From: Aquimarina atlantica | Lineage (GTDB): Bacteria; Bacteroidota; Bacteroidia; Flavobacteriales; Flavobacteriaceae | Direction of reading: 5' to 3' | Length of the DNA: 64,000 nt | Assembly: GCF_000626715.1 (NCBI RefSeq) | Contig: NZ_AQRA01000007.1 | Coordinates: 366,889 to 430,888, forward strand | Part shown: one piece after another, positions 1 through 8,212 of the stretch | Layout: every line of letters begins with the position of its first letter | Numbering within the stretch: position 1 is the first letter of the stretch | Made by a program: the position numbers and the translations under genes | The notes under the pieces: model-generated | Told to the model about the DNA's origin: nothing | Databases searched by the model: none | Seen by the model: the letters and a program-made list of their open reading frames with translations, nothing else

Positions 1-1407
1 ACACATGCCATGACTTCGGTGAGTATGACCATTAATGGTCCTGCTCCAATGCTGTTAGGTTTCTTTATGAATGCAGCAATCGATCAGAACTGTGAGAAAT
101 ATATTAAAGAAAATAATCTTGAGAACGAAGTAGCATCAAAAATCAAAAAGATATATGCAAAAAAAGGCGTAGAACGCCCAGAATATCAAGGTGAACTTCC
201 CGAAGGTAACGATGGATTAGGGTTAATGCTTCTTGGTGTTACAGGAGATCAGGTCCTACCCGCAGATGTATATAATGAAATTAAAGCTACGACTCTAAAC
301 ACTGTTCGTGGTACGGTACAAGCAGATATACTTAAAGAAGACCAGGCACAAAATACCTGTATTTTCTCTACAGAATTTGCATTGCGTTTAATGGGAGATG
401 TGCAAGAATATTTTATTGATCAACAAGTACGTAACTTCTATTCGGTATCCATTTCTGGATATCATATAGCAGAAGCAGGAGCAAACCCGATTACACAATT
501 AGCATTAACATTGGCAAATGGTTTTACTTATGTAGAGTATTACTTAAGTCGTGGAATGGATATTAATAAATTTGGCCCTAACTTATCCTTCTTTTTCTCT
601 AATGGTATTGATCCAGAATACGCAGTTATTGGCCGTGTAGCACGTAAAATATGGGCAAAAGCTTTAAAAAATAAGTACGGAGCAAATTCTAGAGCCCAGA
701 TGTTGAAATATCATATTCAGACCTCGGGTAGATCATTACATGCTCAGGAAATTGATTTTAATGATATTCGTACAACACTTCAGGCGTTATATGCGATCTA
801 TGACAATTGTAATTCATTGCATACCAATGCTTATGATGAAGCAATTACTACACCAACAGAAGAATCTGTACGTAGGGCAATGGCAATACAATTGATTATT
901 AATAAAGAACTGGGGCTTGCTAAAAACGAGAACCCGATTCAAGGATCTTTTATTATAGAAGAACTAACAGATCTTGTTGAAGAAGCAGTACTGGTAGAGT
1001 TTGATAGGATTACAGAACGAGGAGGAGTGCTTGGGGCAATGGAAACGATGTACCAACGTAGTAAAATACAAGAAGAAAGTTTGTATTATGAAACATTGAA
1101 ACATAATGGAAAGTTTCCGATTATTGGCGTGAATACATTTTTAAGTTCTAAAGGATCACCAACGGTAACACCAGGAGAAGTAATTCGTGCAACAGAAGAG
1201 GAGAAGCAATATCAAATCAAAATGTTAAACGAATTGCATAAAGGAAATGCTGATTCTACGACAGAACTACTAAAAAATCTACAACAAAAAGCCATCAATA
1301 ACCAGAATATTTTTGAAGCTTTGATGGAGGTGTGTAAAAAATGCTCTTTAGGCCAGATTACATCAGCATTATTTGAAGTAGGAGGGCAGTATAGACGAAA
1401 TATGTAA
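1..1407 (+). CDS. icmF: Fused isobutyryl-CoA/methylmalonyl-CoA mutase (IcmF-type), C-terminal part
   Basis: The gene is open at the left edge: frame 1 runs from base 1 with no start, so only the last 468 residues are visible. They form the TIM-barrel half of an adenosylcobalamin-dependent acyl-CoA mutase, with the motif [10 protein letters not shown] near visible residue 9 and the ending GGQYRRNM. In methylmalonyl-CoA mutase large subunits the B12-binding domain follows the barrel. Here the barrel ends the protein, as in IcmF, where the B12 and G-protein domains lie N-terminal. The missing upstream part should therefore encode those domains. The enzyme would rearrange isobutyryl-CoA to butyryl-CoA, or a related pair. 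The family call is fairly secure; the substrate is not. Confidence 0.85.
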   Translation, partial: THAMTSVSMTINGPAPMLLGFFMNAAIDQNCEKYIKENNLENEVASKIKKIYAKKGVERPEYQGELPEGNDGLGLMLLGVTGDQVLPADVYNEIKATTLNTVRGTVQADILKEDQAQNTCIFSTEFALRLMGDVQEYFIDQQVRNFYSVSISGYHIAEAGANPITQLALTLANGFTYVEYYLSRGMDINKFGPNLSFFFSNGIDPEYAVIGRVARKIWAKALKNKYGANSRAQMLKYHIQTSGRSLHAQEIDFNDIRTTLQALYAIYDNCNSLHTNAYDEAITTPTEESVRRAMAIQLIINKELGLAKNENPIQGSFIIEELTDLVEEAVLVEFDRITERGGVLGAMETMYQRSKIQEESLYYETLKHNGKFPIIGVNTFLSSKGSPTVTPGEVIRATEEEKQYQIKMLNELHKGNADSTTELLKNLQQKAINNQNIFEALMEVCKKCSLGQITSALFEVGGQYRRNM

Positions 1408-1452
1408 AACTTTGCCTTTATAAGCAAAACATAATATAAAATACATGTAACA

Positions 1453-1490
1453 AAACCTCACAAACCTTCAAGACTTGTGAGGTTTGCTTC
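1453..1490 (+). terminator. Terminator hairpin after the mutase gene
   Basis: Perfect inverted repeat with 11-base arms (1453-1463 and 1475-1485, AAACCTCACAA / TTGTGAGGTTT) and an 11-base loop, about 45 bases after the mutase stop codon. The following bases are only moderately T-rich, so termination efficiency is uncertain. Confidence 0.6.
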
Positions 1491-1604
1491 TTTATAGTAT
1501 CAAGTTAAATCAATTTAAAACTTCATATTGTTTTGGGTTTATTTATAAAAGATTAATAATGATCAAAATTTCAATATCTTTAAGCACAAGTAAATATCTA
1601 ATCT

Positions 1605-2723
1605 GTGTTTAGTACCATAGAATATACAGTAACTGCAATTGTGTGCCTTATTTCGGCAATAGTGATTCAGCGTATTTTTAGCAAAGAAAAACTTCGTGGA
1701 GCCGATAAAAAAGCTATTCATGGGATTAAATGGTTTGGATTGGCAATATTTGTTTGGGGTTTGGGAGCCTTGGTTAACTTAATCATGGTCGAAGGATTAC
1801 GATGGTCTTCGACTAATAAAATCCTAATTTATTTTGGTGTATTGGTTTCTTTGGCAAACTCGTTGTTTATTTTATTATCCCTTCCATCAATAGAACACCC
1901 TCAAAAACCAGGTATTGTAGTGCGATTGGTACAACGTTTTAGTGTTCGAGAATTTATCGGACTCTTTTGCGGTGTTTTAGGAATGATCACCTTTGTTTTT
2001 ATCGCATCTTCCTATGGCAATCCCGAGATTAGTAATAATTTTATTTGGTTAATCGATATCCCTATTTCCATTTTAGTAGCTATTTCGTTGCTATATGAAC
2101 TTAATAAAGCTTTTGTAGGCAGGCAGATGAGGTTTATGTATTTACCTACTTTTGCACTATTTGTACTCATTGTAATTGCTGTTTCTCATCGTATGATACC
2201 GCAGGATAGAGTATTGCAATTTATCGACCAGCAATTTTGGGGAGTATTGGGTAGTATTACTGCTATTTCGTTCAAATTTCTTTTTATCCTTTTGTTTTCT
2301 ATTCTTTTATATAGCTGGAAATTTCTTTCAGAAAAAGAACAGCAACAAAGCCTGGCTCAAAAACTGGAAATTCAAAAAGCAAAACTCGAAAAAGAAAACG
2401 AACAATTACAAATAGCAAATGAAAGCCATTTAGATACGATCAAGACATTAAAAACTAACCTAAAAACGATAAAGGCAACTTCGAAAATAGAACTTTCTGA
2501 TAGACAAAAAGAAGTTTTAGGGTACCTGGCATATTATGGAAACTATAAATCATATACCGAAATTGCGCAGGAAATGCACATTAGCACAGATGGATTTCAG
2601 ACCCATATTCATCAAATAAAAAAGATGCTTAACATAAGTGGGGCGGGAGGTAAAGAGCAATTAATCGCTTTTGCAAAAGCTAATAGTTTTCTTCAGTATA
2701 CTTCGCTAAAAGATGATACGTAA
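1605..2723 (+). CDS. Seven-TM protein with coiled coil and C-terminal LuxR-like HTH
   Basis: The 372-residue protein begins at a GTG; no in-frame ATG fits the first membrane segment better. Residues 1-245 contain about seven hydrophobic segments. A charged coiled coil follows at about 246-300, then a helix-turn-helix segment at about 305-352 (SDRQKEVLGYLA and EIAQEMHISTDGFQTHIHQIKK) with the spacing of LuxR/GerE-type DNA-binding domains. The layout suggests a membrane-anchored, possibly signal-responsive transcription factor, but no ligand-binding domain is recognised. It stands alone, between the mutase terminator and the symporter. I do not recognise a named family for the membrane part. 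The function is inferred from architecture only. Confidence 0.7.
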   Translation: MFSTIEYTVTAIVCLISAIVIQRIFSKEKLRGADKKAIHGIKWFGLAIFVWGLGALVNLIMVEGLRWSSTNKILIYFGVLVSLANSLFILLSLPSIEHPQKPGIVVRLVQRFSVREFIGLFCGVLGMITFVFIASSYGNPEISNNFIWLIDIPISILVAISLLYELNKAFVGRQMRFMYLPTFALFVLIVIAVSHRMIPQDRVLQFIDQQFWGVLGSITAISFKFLFILLFSILLYSWKFLSEKEQQQSLAQKLEIQKAKLEKENEQLQIANESHLDTIKTLKTNLKTIKATSKIELSDRQKEVLGYLAYYGNYKSYTEIAQEMHISTDGFQTHIHQIKKMLNISGAGGKEQLIAFAKANSFLQYTSLKDDT

Positions 2724-2774
2724 CCGTATGCTTAACCATTCTGGTCGTAAATTTTGAATACTACTTAACCTTTT

Positions 2775-4364
2775 ATGGTTTCAGTTTTTAGAGCAATTTG
2801 CTTTAAAAATTTAAGTATGTTATTTCCTTGTATTATTTCTGAACAAAATTTAGATGAAAATATCAATCGTGTTTTTGGTGACGCTACCAGTTGGTTTGTC
2901 GATGCAATTCTAGCCGAAATTCCTATAACAGAAACCGTAGGAATTCCCTGGGTAGTTGTAGTATTGCTATTAGGTGCTGGATATTTTACGTTATATTTTA
3001 AATTCATTAATGTAAGAAGTTTTTATACCGCAATACAAGTAGTTCGAGGAAAGTATGATGTTCTAGAGAGTTTAGATCAGGAAGAGGCAGATGAATTCTC
3101 TTCTGAAAACATTTCGGTAAAAGAAAGAAATAAGGATACTAATGTAAACGGAGAAGTTAGTCATTTTCAGGCATTAACTACAGCTGTTTCGGCTACAGTA
3201 GGGCTGGGTAATATTGCAGGTGTCGCAATTGCCTTGTCTATTGGTGGTGCAGGAGCAACACTCTGGATGATTATTATTGGGGTGTTAGGGATGTCTTCAA
3301 AATTTGTAGAATGCACATTGGGAGTTAAATACAGGGAGGTAGATAGTGACGGGAAAATTTTTGGAGGCCCTATGTATTATTTAACCAAAGGATTAGGAGA
3401 AAAAGGCTATACCAAGTTTGGTAAGGTGTTATCTGTAATTTTTGCTATTATGTGTATAGGAGGATCATTTGGTGGTGGTAATATGTTTCAGGTAAATCAG
3501 GCATTTAAATTGTTTGATCATGTGATAATTTCGGATAATTCAATGTTACATGGACAAGGTTGGGTGTTTGGAGTTATCATGGCAATATTAGTGGGTGTTG
3601 TCATTATTGGTGGAATCAAAAAAATAGCTAGTGTAACCGATAAGATCGTACCCTTTATGGTGTTGATTTACATTACAGCAGTCTTAACAGTTTTGGTACT
3701 ATATAGTTCTGCTATTCCTGCCGCATTTAATGCAATTTGGGAAGGTGCTTTTCATCCTGAAGGAGTGATGGGAGGTTTTGTAGGAGTATTAGTTCAGGGG
3801 TTTAGACGAGGAGCTTTTAGTAATGAAGCAGGAGTTGGTAGTGCTTCAATAGCGCATAGTGCGGTAAAAACACGTTTCCCTGCAAGCGAAGGACTAGTGG
3901 CATTGCTCGAACCTTTTATCGATACCGTAGTTGTGTGTACAATGACTGCCTTGGTCCTGATCATAACGGGGCAGGTAGATACAAGTACCGAAATTGATTT
4001 TGAACAAGGAGTCCTTCTTACGGCCTCTGCATTAGAAAGTGGCGTTTCATGGTTTCCGTACCTTCTTACAATTGCAGTATTACTTTTTGCTTTCTCTTCT
4101 ATGATTTCATGGTCATATTATGGATACCAGGCCTGGAGTTATCTTTTTGGAAGAAGCAAACGTACAGAATACCTGTATAAATCTATTTTTTGTTGCTTTA
4201 CAGTAATAGGCGCTGCAGCTACACTAAATGCAGTTACAGATTTTAGTGATGCCATGATTTTTGCGATGATGGTACCTAATATGATAGGTTTATTTTTATT
4301 AAGCCCTAAAGTGAAAGATGAATTAAAACGTTACAAAGATAGTATTGCCAGAAGAGTTAGGTAA
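2775..4364 (+). CDS. Alanine/glycine:cation symporter (AGCS family)
   Basis: A 529-residue inner-membrane protein with about ten hydrophobic segments. It carries the AGCS signature in the segment around residues 135-165 (AVSATVGLGNIAGVAIAL) and the conserved GGNMFQVNQ and GAFSNEAGVGSASIAHS stretches. Members import alanine or glycine with Na+ or H+. The start at 2775 gives a longer N-terminus than usual; an ATG at 2817 is possible. A hydrophilic insert at about 97-120 (residues rich in E, S, N) separates the first segments from the core. The gene is monocistronic as far as can be seen. Substrate preference cannot be read from the sequence. Confidence 0.9.
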   Translation: MVSVFRAICFKNLSMLFPCIISEQNLDENINRVFGDATSWFVDAILAEIPITETVGIPWVVVVLLLGAGYFTLYFKFINVRSFYTAIQVVRGKYDVLESLDQEEADEFSSENISVKERNKDTNVNGEVSHFQALTTAVSATVGLGNIAGVAIALSIGGAGATLWMIIIGVLGMSSKFVECTLGVKYREVDSDGKIFGGPMYYLTKGLGEKGYTKFGKVLSVIFAIMCIGGSFGGGNMFQVNQAFKLFDHVIISDNSMLHGQGWVFGVIMAILVGVVIIGGIKKIASVTDKIVPFMVLIYITAVLTVLVLYSSAIPAAFNAIWEGAFHPEGVMGGFVGVLVQGFRRGAFSNEAGVGSASIAHSAVKTRFPASEGLVALLEPFIDTVVVCTMTALVLIITGQVDTSTEIDFEQGVLLTASALESGVSWFPYLLTIAVLLFAFSSMISWSYYGYQAWSYLFGRSKRTEYLYKSIFCCFTVIGAAATLNAVTDFSDAMIFAMMVPNMIGLFLLSPKVKDELKRYKDSIARRVR

Positions 4365-4406
4365 TATTATACAATGAAAAAAGGCAAAATCGATAAAGAG
4401 AAAACT

Positions 4407-4790
4407 TTATAAACTCATCATCCAGGAACGTTGCAGATGTTTAAATTTTCTAAGCTCTTTACGTAATAGAATTAAGAATTCTTTTCCATTACTTTCGGAT
4501 TGTTCAAGACGTTCACAGTTTTTATAAAGCCTATTGGTAATATGTATCAGAGAATTAGCATGTCTTATACGCTCATCCTGAAAGATTTGATTTTCGGCTT
4601 TAATTATTTTGGGAGCCAGTGCATCTGATTGTCTTATGATGTCACCTGTAAAATAAATATGAGGATGCTCACTCCCATTATTTTGTAATGGAGCTAAATC
4701 ATGAACAAGATAATTTGAAATACTTCTAGAGAGTGTAAATATCTCGAGAGCCTTCTTGTATAACCTTTTATTTCGGGGCTGTAATCTCAT
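4407..4790 (-). CDS. Small basic all-helical protein, unknown function
   Basis: 127 residues, rich in Lys, Arg, Leu and Asn, with no signal peptide and no membrane segment. The pattern suggests three or four amphipathic helices, resembling four-helix-bundle proteins of the S23/IVP type, but the similarity is too weak for a firm call. It faces the symporter tail-to-tail and has no operon partner. It is kept as a gene because the frame is open, the start is an ATG after an AT-rich leader, and no other gene covers the region. Confidence 0.6.
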   Translation of the reverse strand: MRLQPRNKRLYKKALEIFTLSRSISNYLVHDLAPLQNNGSEHPHIYFTGDIIRQSDALAPKIIKAENQIFQDERIRHANSLIHITNRLYKNCERLEQSESNGKEFLILLRKELRKFKHLQRSWMMSL

Positions 4791-5041
4791 ATCAATTTGT
4801 TACATCAAAAATAATGTTATTTTTAAAATTTTTTCTTTATTATTTAAAGTTAAATGGTTAATTTACATTAGTAATTAAGGACTTTTATTGCTTTTTGCTT
4901 AAAAGTGAAATTCTTGTACCCGAAATAATAATTAGAAGATGTAGATATATGTGATGTATAGTATAAAAGCTTAGATATGGATAGAAAAAGAGGGCTTGTG
5001 TATATACTATATAATCACTAAAAAAATTGAAAAATACTGTA

Positions 5042-5506
5042 ATGAAAATAGATGCTATAAACTGGGATATTTTAAAGTGCTTACAACAAAATGCAAGACT
5101 GTCTAATACAGAAATAGGACGAAAAGTTGGTTTGAGTTCTCCTGCAGTTGCCGAAAGGATCAAAAAGATGGAAGATTATGGGATTTTAAAAGGGTATATT
5201 GCCGATGTTTCATATACCAAAACAGGATATCAATTAAAAGCAATAATTACACTACGAGCATTTATGGGTAGATTAAAGCCGTTTTTGATAAAGGTATCAG
5301 AATTTAAGGAAGTTATGAATTGTTATCGAATCACAGGTAACGAAAATATAATTATGGAAGTAGTGTTAAGAGATCAAATACATTTGCAAGAATTTATAGA
5401 TAGGTTGATCACTTATGGAGAAGTCAAAACACATATTATATTATCTAATCTTATAGAGAATAATCCAATTACGGGACATATCGAATTTGGAGAACTAGAT
5501 GTCTAA
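5042..5506 (+). CDS. Lrp/AsnC family transcriptional regulator
   Basis: 154 residues from the ATG at 5042; an in-frame TTG 15 bases upstream is less likely, because the family usually starts just before the D-x-x-D-x-x-I-L-x-x-L-Q motif seen here (IDAINWDILKCLQQNAR). Residues 1-60 form the winged HTH (NTEIGRKVGLSSPAVAERIKKME). The rest is the RAM/Lrp-C effector domain, with a conserved CYRITGNENII segment. Such proteins are amino-acid-responsive repressors or activators. The target is not evident; the alanine/glycine symporter about 700 bases away is one candidate. A small-RNA-like element follows 50 bases after the stop. Confidence 0.93.
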   Translation: MKIDAINWDILKCLQQNARLSNTEIGRKVGLSSPAVAERIKKMEDYGILKGYIADVSYTKTGYQLKAIITLRAFMGRLKPFLIKVSEFKEVMNCYRITGNENIIMEVVLRDQIHLQEFIDRLITYGEVKTHIILSNLIENNPITGHIEFGELDV

Positions 5507-5556
5507 TTTATGGCATGAGATTTGATTATATGTATATAAAGAACAATCTTTATCTT

Positions 5557-5637
5557 GTGTGAGGACATTAGTTTGGGGAACTAAAGAGAGTACAGGGAAA
5601 AGATGAAAAACGTCTGAATGCATTCAGACGTTTTTTT
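5557..5637 (+). ncRNA. Candidate small RNA, copy A of a repeated family
   Basis: An approximately 80-base element with no open frame. It begins GTGTGAGGACATTAGT (5557-5572), continues through a short hairpin (TTAGTT / AACTAA around 5569-5584) into CTAAAGAGAGTAC (5581-5593), and ends in a perfect terminator (5606-5636, arms AAAAACGTCTGAATG and its complement, then T7). The same two conserved blocks, in the same order and followed by an unrelated terminator, recur at 8107. Conserved blocks plus separate terminators argue for a transcribed RNA rather than a terminator remnant. The function is unknown. It could alternatively be part of the 3' UTR of the Lrp-type gene 50 bases upstream. Confidence 0.6.
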
Positions 5638-5638
5638 A
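5606..5638 (+). terminator. Rho-independent terminator of RNA copy A
   Basis: Perfect palindrome AAAAACGTCTGAATG (5606-5620) / CATTCAGACGTTTTT (5621-5635), continuing into a seven-T run. It is strong, and would also end transcription coming from the Lrp-type gene. Confidence 0.85.
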
Positions 5639-5739
5639 TGATGCTAAACCAGATTTTATTAAATTTATGAAGCAATTATGCATCTTTTTGTATCTGTTCC
5701 AGTCCTATAGGTATATAATCATAATTAAAACATAACGTT

Positions 5740-5841
5740 ATGAAAAATAAAGAATGTATCTGTACATGTTCTAGTTGCATAGAAGGACAATGTTCTAATT
5801 GCTCCAGCATAGGATGCGAATGTAGTGAATGTAGCTGTTAA
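5740..5841 (+). CDS. 33-residue Cys-rich metallothionein-like peptide
   Basis: A short open frame, ATG at 5740 to TAA at 5839-5841, encoding 33 residues of which ten are cysteine, arranged as CxC, CxxC and CSC-type clusters (ending CECSECSC). No signal peptide is present. The composition is that of a small metallothionein-like metal-binding peptide, but no known metallothionein family is recognised. It lies 58 bases before the SigZ-like gene, on the same strand, separated by a strong hairpin, so co-transcription with attenuation is possible. That sigma factor also has clustered cysteines at its C-terminus, hinting at a shared metal or redox theme. This is inference from composition and position. 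Confidence 0.6.
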   Translation: MKNKECICTCSSCIEGQCSNCSSIGCECSECSC

Positions 5842-5850
5842 CAATAACTT

Positions 5851-5881
5851 CCCTATTTCTATTTTTTTAGTAGAAATAGGG
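5851..5881 (+). promoter_or_regulatory. Hairpin between the Cys-rich peptide and SigZ-like genes
   Basis: Perfect inverted repeat, arms CCCTATTTCTA (5851-5861) and TAGAAATAGGG (5871-5881), with a T-rich nine-base loop, beginning ten bases after the peptide stop codon. It lacks a clean T-run on its 3' side, so it may be a partial terminator or attenuator, or a stabilising 3' end for the peptide message. Confidence 0.55.
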
Positions 5882-5899
5882 GTATTTCTGTTTTGATTT

Positions 5900-6433
5900 A
5901 TGGAAACTTCGAATCTTTGGAAAATCTATCATGAAGACATTAGATTGTTTATAAAAAGTAAAGTAACAAATGATCAAACTGTAGATGATTTAATACAAGA
6001 GACTTTTATAAAAGTGCACAGTAATAAAAATAAACTTAGAGATCATTCTAAAATCAAATCCTGGTTGTTCACCATTGCAAGAAATACAGTATATGATTAT
6101 TTAAAAGAAAATAAACAGACTATAGGTTTTGTAAAAGAACAAATATATGAAGAGACTACTGATCATTCTGAAAAAGATTGTCTCCCCGGGTTAATAAACA
6201 GATTACCAGAAAAATACCGAAAACCATTACTTCTTTCTGATGTAAAAGGGGTTAAACAAAAACAAATTGCCGAGCAATTAGGAATCCCGTTATCGACTGT
6301 TAAATCACAAATACAACGTGCTCGAAAAATGATCATACAAGGGTATATGGATTGTTGTAACTATAAACTTGATGATAAAGGAAAATTAGTTGGAGAGACT
6401 AAAGAGAAAGAAAATTGCAAAATATGTAGATAA
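5900..6433 (+). CDS. sigZ: ECF sigma factor, SigZ-like with Cys-rich C-terminus
   Basis: 177 residues. Sigma region 2 is at about 10-70 (DDLIQETFIKVHSNKNKLRD, SWLFTIARNTVYDYL) and region 4 at about 98-145 (LPEKYRKPLLLSDVKGVKQKQIAEQLG, STVKSQIQRAR). The tail after region 4 holds Cys152, Cys153, Cys173 and Cys176 (DCCNYKL and CKIC), as in SigZ-type ECF factors, and could bind metal or form disulfides. No anti-sigma gene follows; the next gene is a secreted hydrolase-fold protein. Direct control through the cysteine tail is therefore an attractive inference. The upstream neighbour is the Cys-rich peptide. The ATG at 5900 is the only sensible start. Confidence 0.85.
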   Translation: METSNLWKIYHEDIRLFIKSKVTNDQTVDDLIQETFIKVHSNKNKLRDHSKIKSWLFTIARNTVYDYLKENKQTIGFVKEQIYEETTDHSEKDCLPGLINRLPEKYRKPLLLSDVKGVKQKQIAEQLGIPLSTVKSQIQRARKMIIQGYMDCCNYKLDDKGKLVGETKEKENCKICR

Positions 6434-6488
6434 AAACACTATTAAGTGGTATATTTTTTGTGTTATTTAGTTATAAATTCATTGCGTT

Positions 6489-7910
6489 GTGTCAATATTG
6501 TTTCTCAAAAAGCACCTCTTTTTTATTATACTTAGCCTAGGCTTAATAAGTTATGGGCAAAATACACTTACACTCAGAAAAGGTGCTGTTATAGATTCTT
6601 TGATTATTCCTTCAACAGGTAATCATTTTAGTATTTATTTACCCAAATCTTTTGATTTAAATAAAAGTTGGCCCTTATTGCTAGGGTTTGATAGTTCGGG
6701 AAACACAGGGAAAACCACACACTTGTATAGAGAAGCAGCCGAAGAACAAGGGTATATTGTTGCGGTTAGTAGTTTTCTAGAAAAGCAAGAAGCACAAAAA
6801 AAGGTAGAATATGTATCCGATTTTATGAACCATATTTTTTCTCTTTTTCCGATTCAAAAAGGAAGAGTCTATATTGCAGGAGTGCAAGAAGATGCAAAAC
6901 TAGCATGTTTGTTAGCTACTTTATATCCTACTGAAGTGTTTGGCGTAATCGCAATAGAGGATACATATTTCTACGATTCGAGGATAAGGATCAAAAAAAG
7001 CTTTTCTTATCGAGGTATTGTAAGTATTGGTAATCATAAGTACCAGGATTTTTTCAATATTAAAAAGTACTTAAAAAGCAGAGCGGTTCCTGCCGATGTC
7101 TATGTATATGAAAAAGATGCTGTATCACTGCCCAATAAACAGATTAAAAAAGCACTTTCTGATTTTACATTACAGGCTATGAATAAAGGAAGGATGCCAA
7201 AAGATTCTATTTGGGTTCGGGATTTATTTCAGAAAGAAATGAAACGAGTAGAATTGTATCTGAATCATGATAAGTTTTTAAAAGCGTTTGATGAAGTAAA
7301 GCGTATGCGACTCAAATATGGCACCTTTTTTAATACCGATGACTTAAAAGAAAAACAGAAAGAAATTAGAAAAACCAAAGAATATAAGCAACAGAAACGA
7401 CTAGAAACAAAATACCTGAACAAAGAAAATTTTCTTAGAGAGACATATTTATTTTCTATAGAAGAAGATATCGAAGTAAAAGAATTTGAAAATTTGGGAT
7501 GGTGGAAGTATCAAATGTCAGAATTAGATACTTTGATTTTAGGAAAAGAAAAACTTGCCCGTCATATGGCCTATAGAATGAAAGGATATATGAAATACCT
7601 GGTTGATAGTTATAAAGACCAACTTCTTAAAGAAGAAGAAAATCTGGAGGAAAATTTATTCCTTAATATATTAAGCACATTAGTCGATAAAAAAGATTTT
7701 GAATCGTATCGAAAAGTGATTTCATTAAGTGCCCGGGATCAGGATAATGAAACCGCTTTATTCTATTTAGAGCAAATGCTGAAGAATGGATATAAAGATC
7801 TAAATGCATTATACACTATAGAAGGTACATTGGCTTTGAAGATGTCTGAAAAGTATAATAAATTAATAAAAAAATACCTCGGAAATTCTAAATACTTCTT
7901 TTCAAAATAA
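6489..7910 (+). CDS. Secreted alpha/beta-hydrolase-fold protein lacking the serine nucleophile
   Basis: 473 residues beginning at GTG 6489 (TTG 6498 is possible), with a signal peptide ending near SYGQ (residues 21-24). Residues 30-200 follow the esterase/depolymerase-like hydrolase pattern (SIYLPKSFD, WPLLLGFDSSGN, GRVYIAG, YPTEVFGVIAI). At the nucleophile elbow, where homologs have G-x-S-x-G, this protein has GVQED (131-135), so the catalytic Ser is replaced. Residues 230-473 are helical and charged and resemble no catalytic domain I know; TPR-like repeats are possible. The protein is probably periplasmic and non-hydrolytic, perhaps binding. It is 55 bases downstream of the SigZ-like gene and may be its target. 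Confidence 0.65.
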   Translation: MSILFLKKHLFFIILSLGLISYGQNTLTLRKGAVIDSLIIPSTGNHFSIYLPKSFDLNKSWPLLLGFDSSGNTGKTTHLYREAAEEQGYIVAVSSFLEKQEAQKKVEYVSDFMNHIFSLFPIQKGRVYIAGVQEDAKLACLLATLYPTEVFGVIAIEDTYFYDSRIRIKKSFSYRGIVSIGNHKYQDFFNIKKYLKSRAVPADVYVYEKDAVSLPNKQIKKALSDFTLQAMNKGRMPKDSIWVRDLFQKEMKRVELYLNHDKFLKAFDEVKRMRLKYGTFFNTDDLKEKQKEIRKTKEYKQQKRLETKYLNKENFLRETYLFSIEEDIEVKEFENLGWWKYQMSELDTLILGKEKLARHMAYRMKGYMKYLVDSYKDQLLKEEENLEENLFLNILSTLVDKKDFESYRKVISLSARDQDNETALFYLEQMLKNGYKDLNALYTIEGTLALKMSEKYNKLIKKYLGNSKYFFSK

Positions 7911-8106
7911 ATTGAAATCATAAAATTTTGTGTATTTCATCGAATTTATGTGTTTTTTGTCGTCATTTTTTTGGTGTTTATGGTTTTTTTACATTATATT
8001 TACAATAGTAAAAAATACTTGATGTGTCATCCAGAATTAACATTTTAAACTGTGTGACGATACGGATTTAAAATATTAGTTTGGAATACATCAAGGGATA
8101 AATTAA
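7911..8106. other. AT-rich gap upstream of RNA copy B
   Basis: An AT-rich stretch with no open frame. A sequence close to the -7 element (TTAGTTTG near 8078) sits about 25 bases before RNA copy B and could be its promoter. Nothing else is recognised. Confidence 0.3.
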
Positions 8107-8212
8107 GTGTGAGGACATTAGTCTAAAGACCCCGAATCTTGAAGCTAAAGAGAGTACGTAATTTTCCCTAAATACTGAAAGCGATCTGAACAAGGTCGCT
8201 TTCATTATTTTT
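8107..8212 (+). ncRNA. Candidate small RNA, copy B of a repeated family
   Basis: Shares with the element at 5557 the 16-base block GTGTGAGGACATTAGT (8107-8122) and the block CTAAAGAGAGTAC (8145-8157). The interval between them is longer (22 bases versus 8) and can fold into two tiny hairpins (TCTaaAGA and CTTgAAG) inside a TTAG/CTAA stem, where copy A has one hairpin. A terminator follows at 8176-8211. Conserved flanks with a variable but foldable middle suggest a structured RNA. It lies tail-to-tail with the DJ-1/PfpI gene, whose stop codon it overlaps. Confidence 0.6.
8176..8211 (+). terminator. Terminator of RNA copy B
   Basis: Stem TGAAAGCGA (8176-8184) / TCGCTTTCA (8196-8204), followed by a T-rich run. 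Unrelated in sequence to the terminator of copy A. Confidence 0.75.

Noticed and set aside
5557..8212. The two RNA-like repeats as direct repeats of a mobile element around the SigZ group
   Set aside because: No transposase or integrase is present and no target duplication is visible; the conserved blocks are interrupted and end in different terminators.
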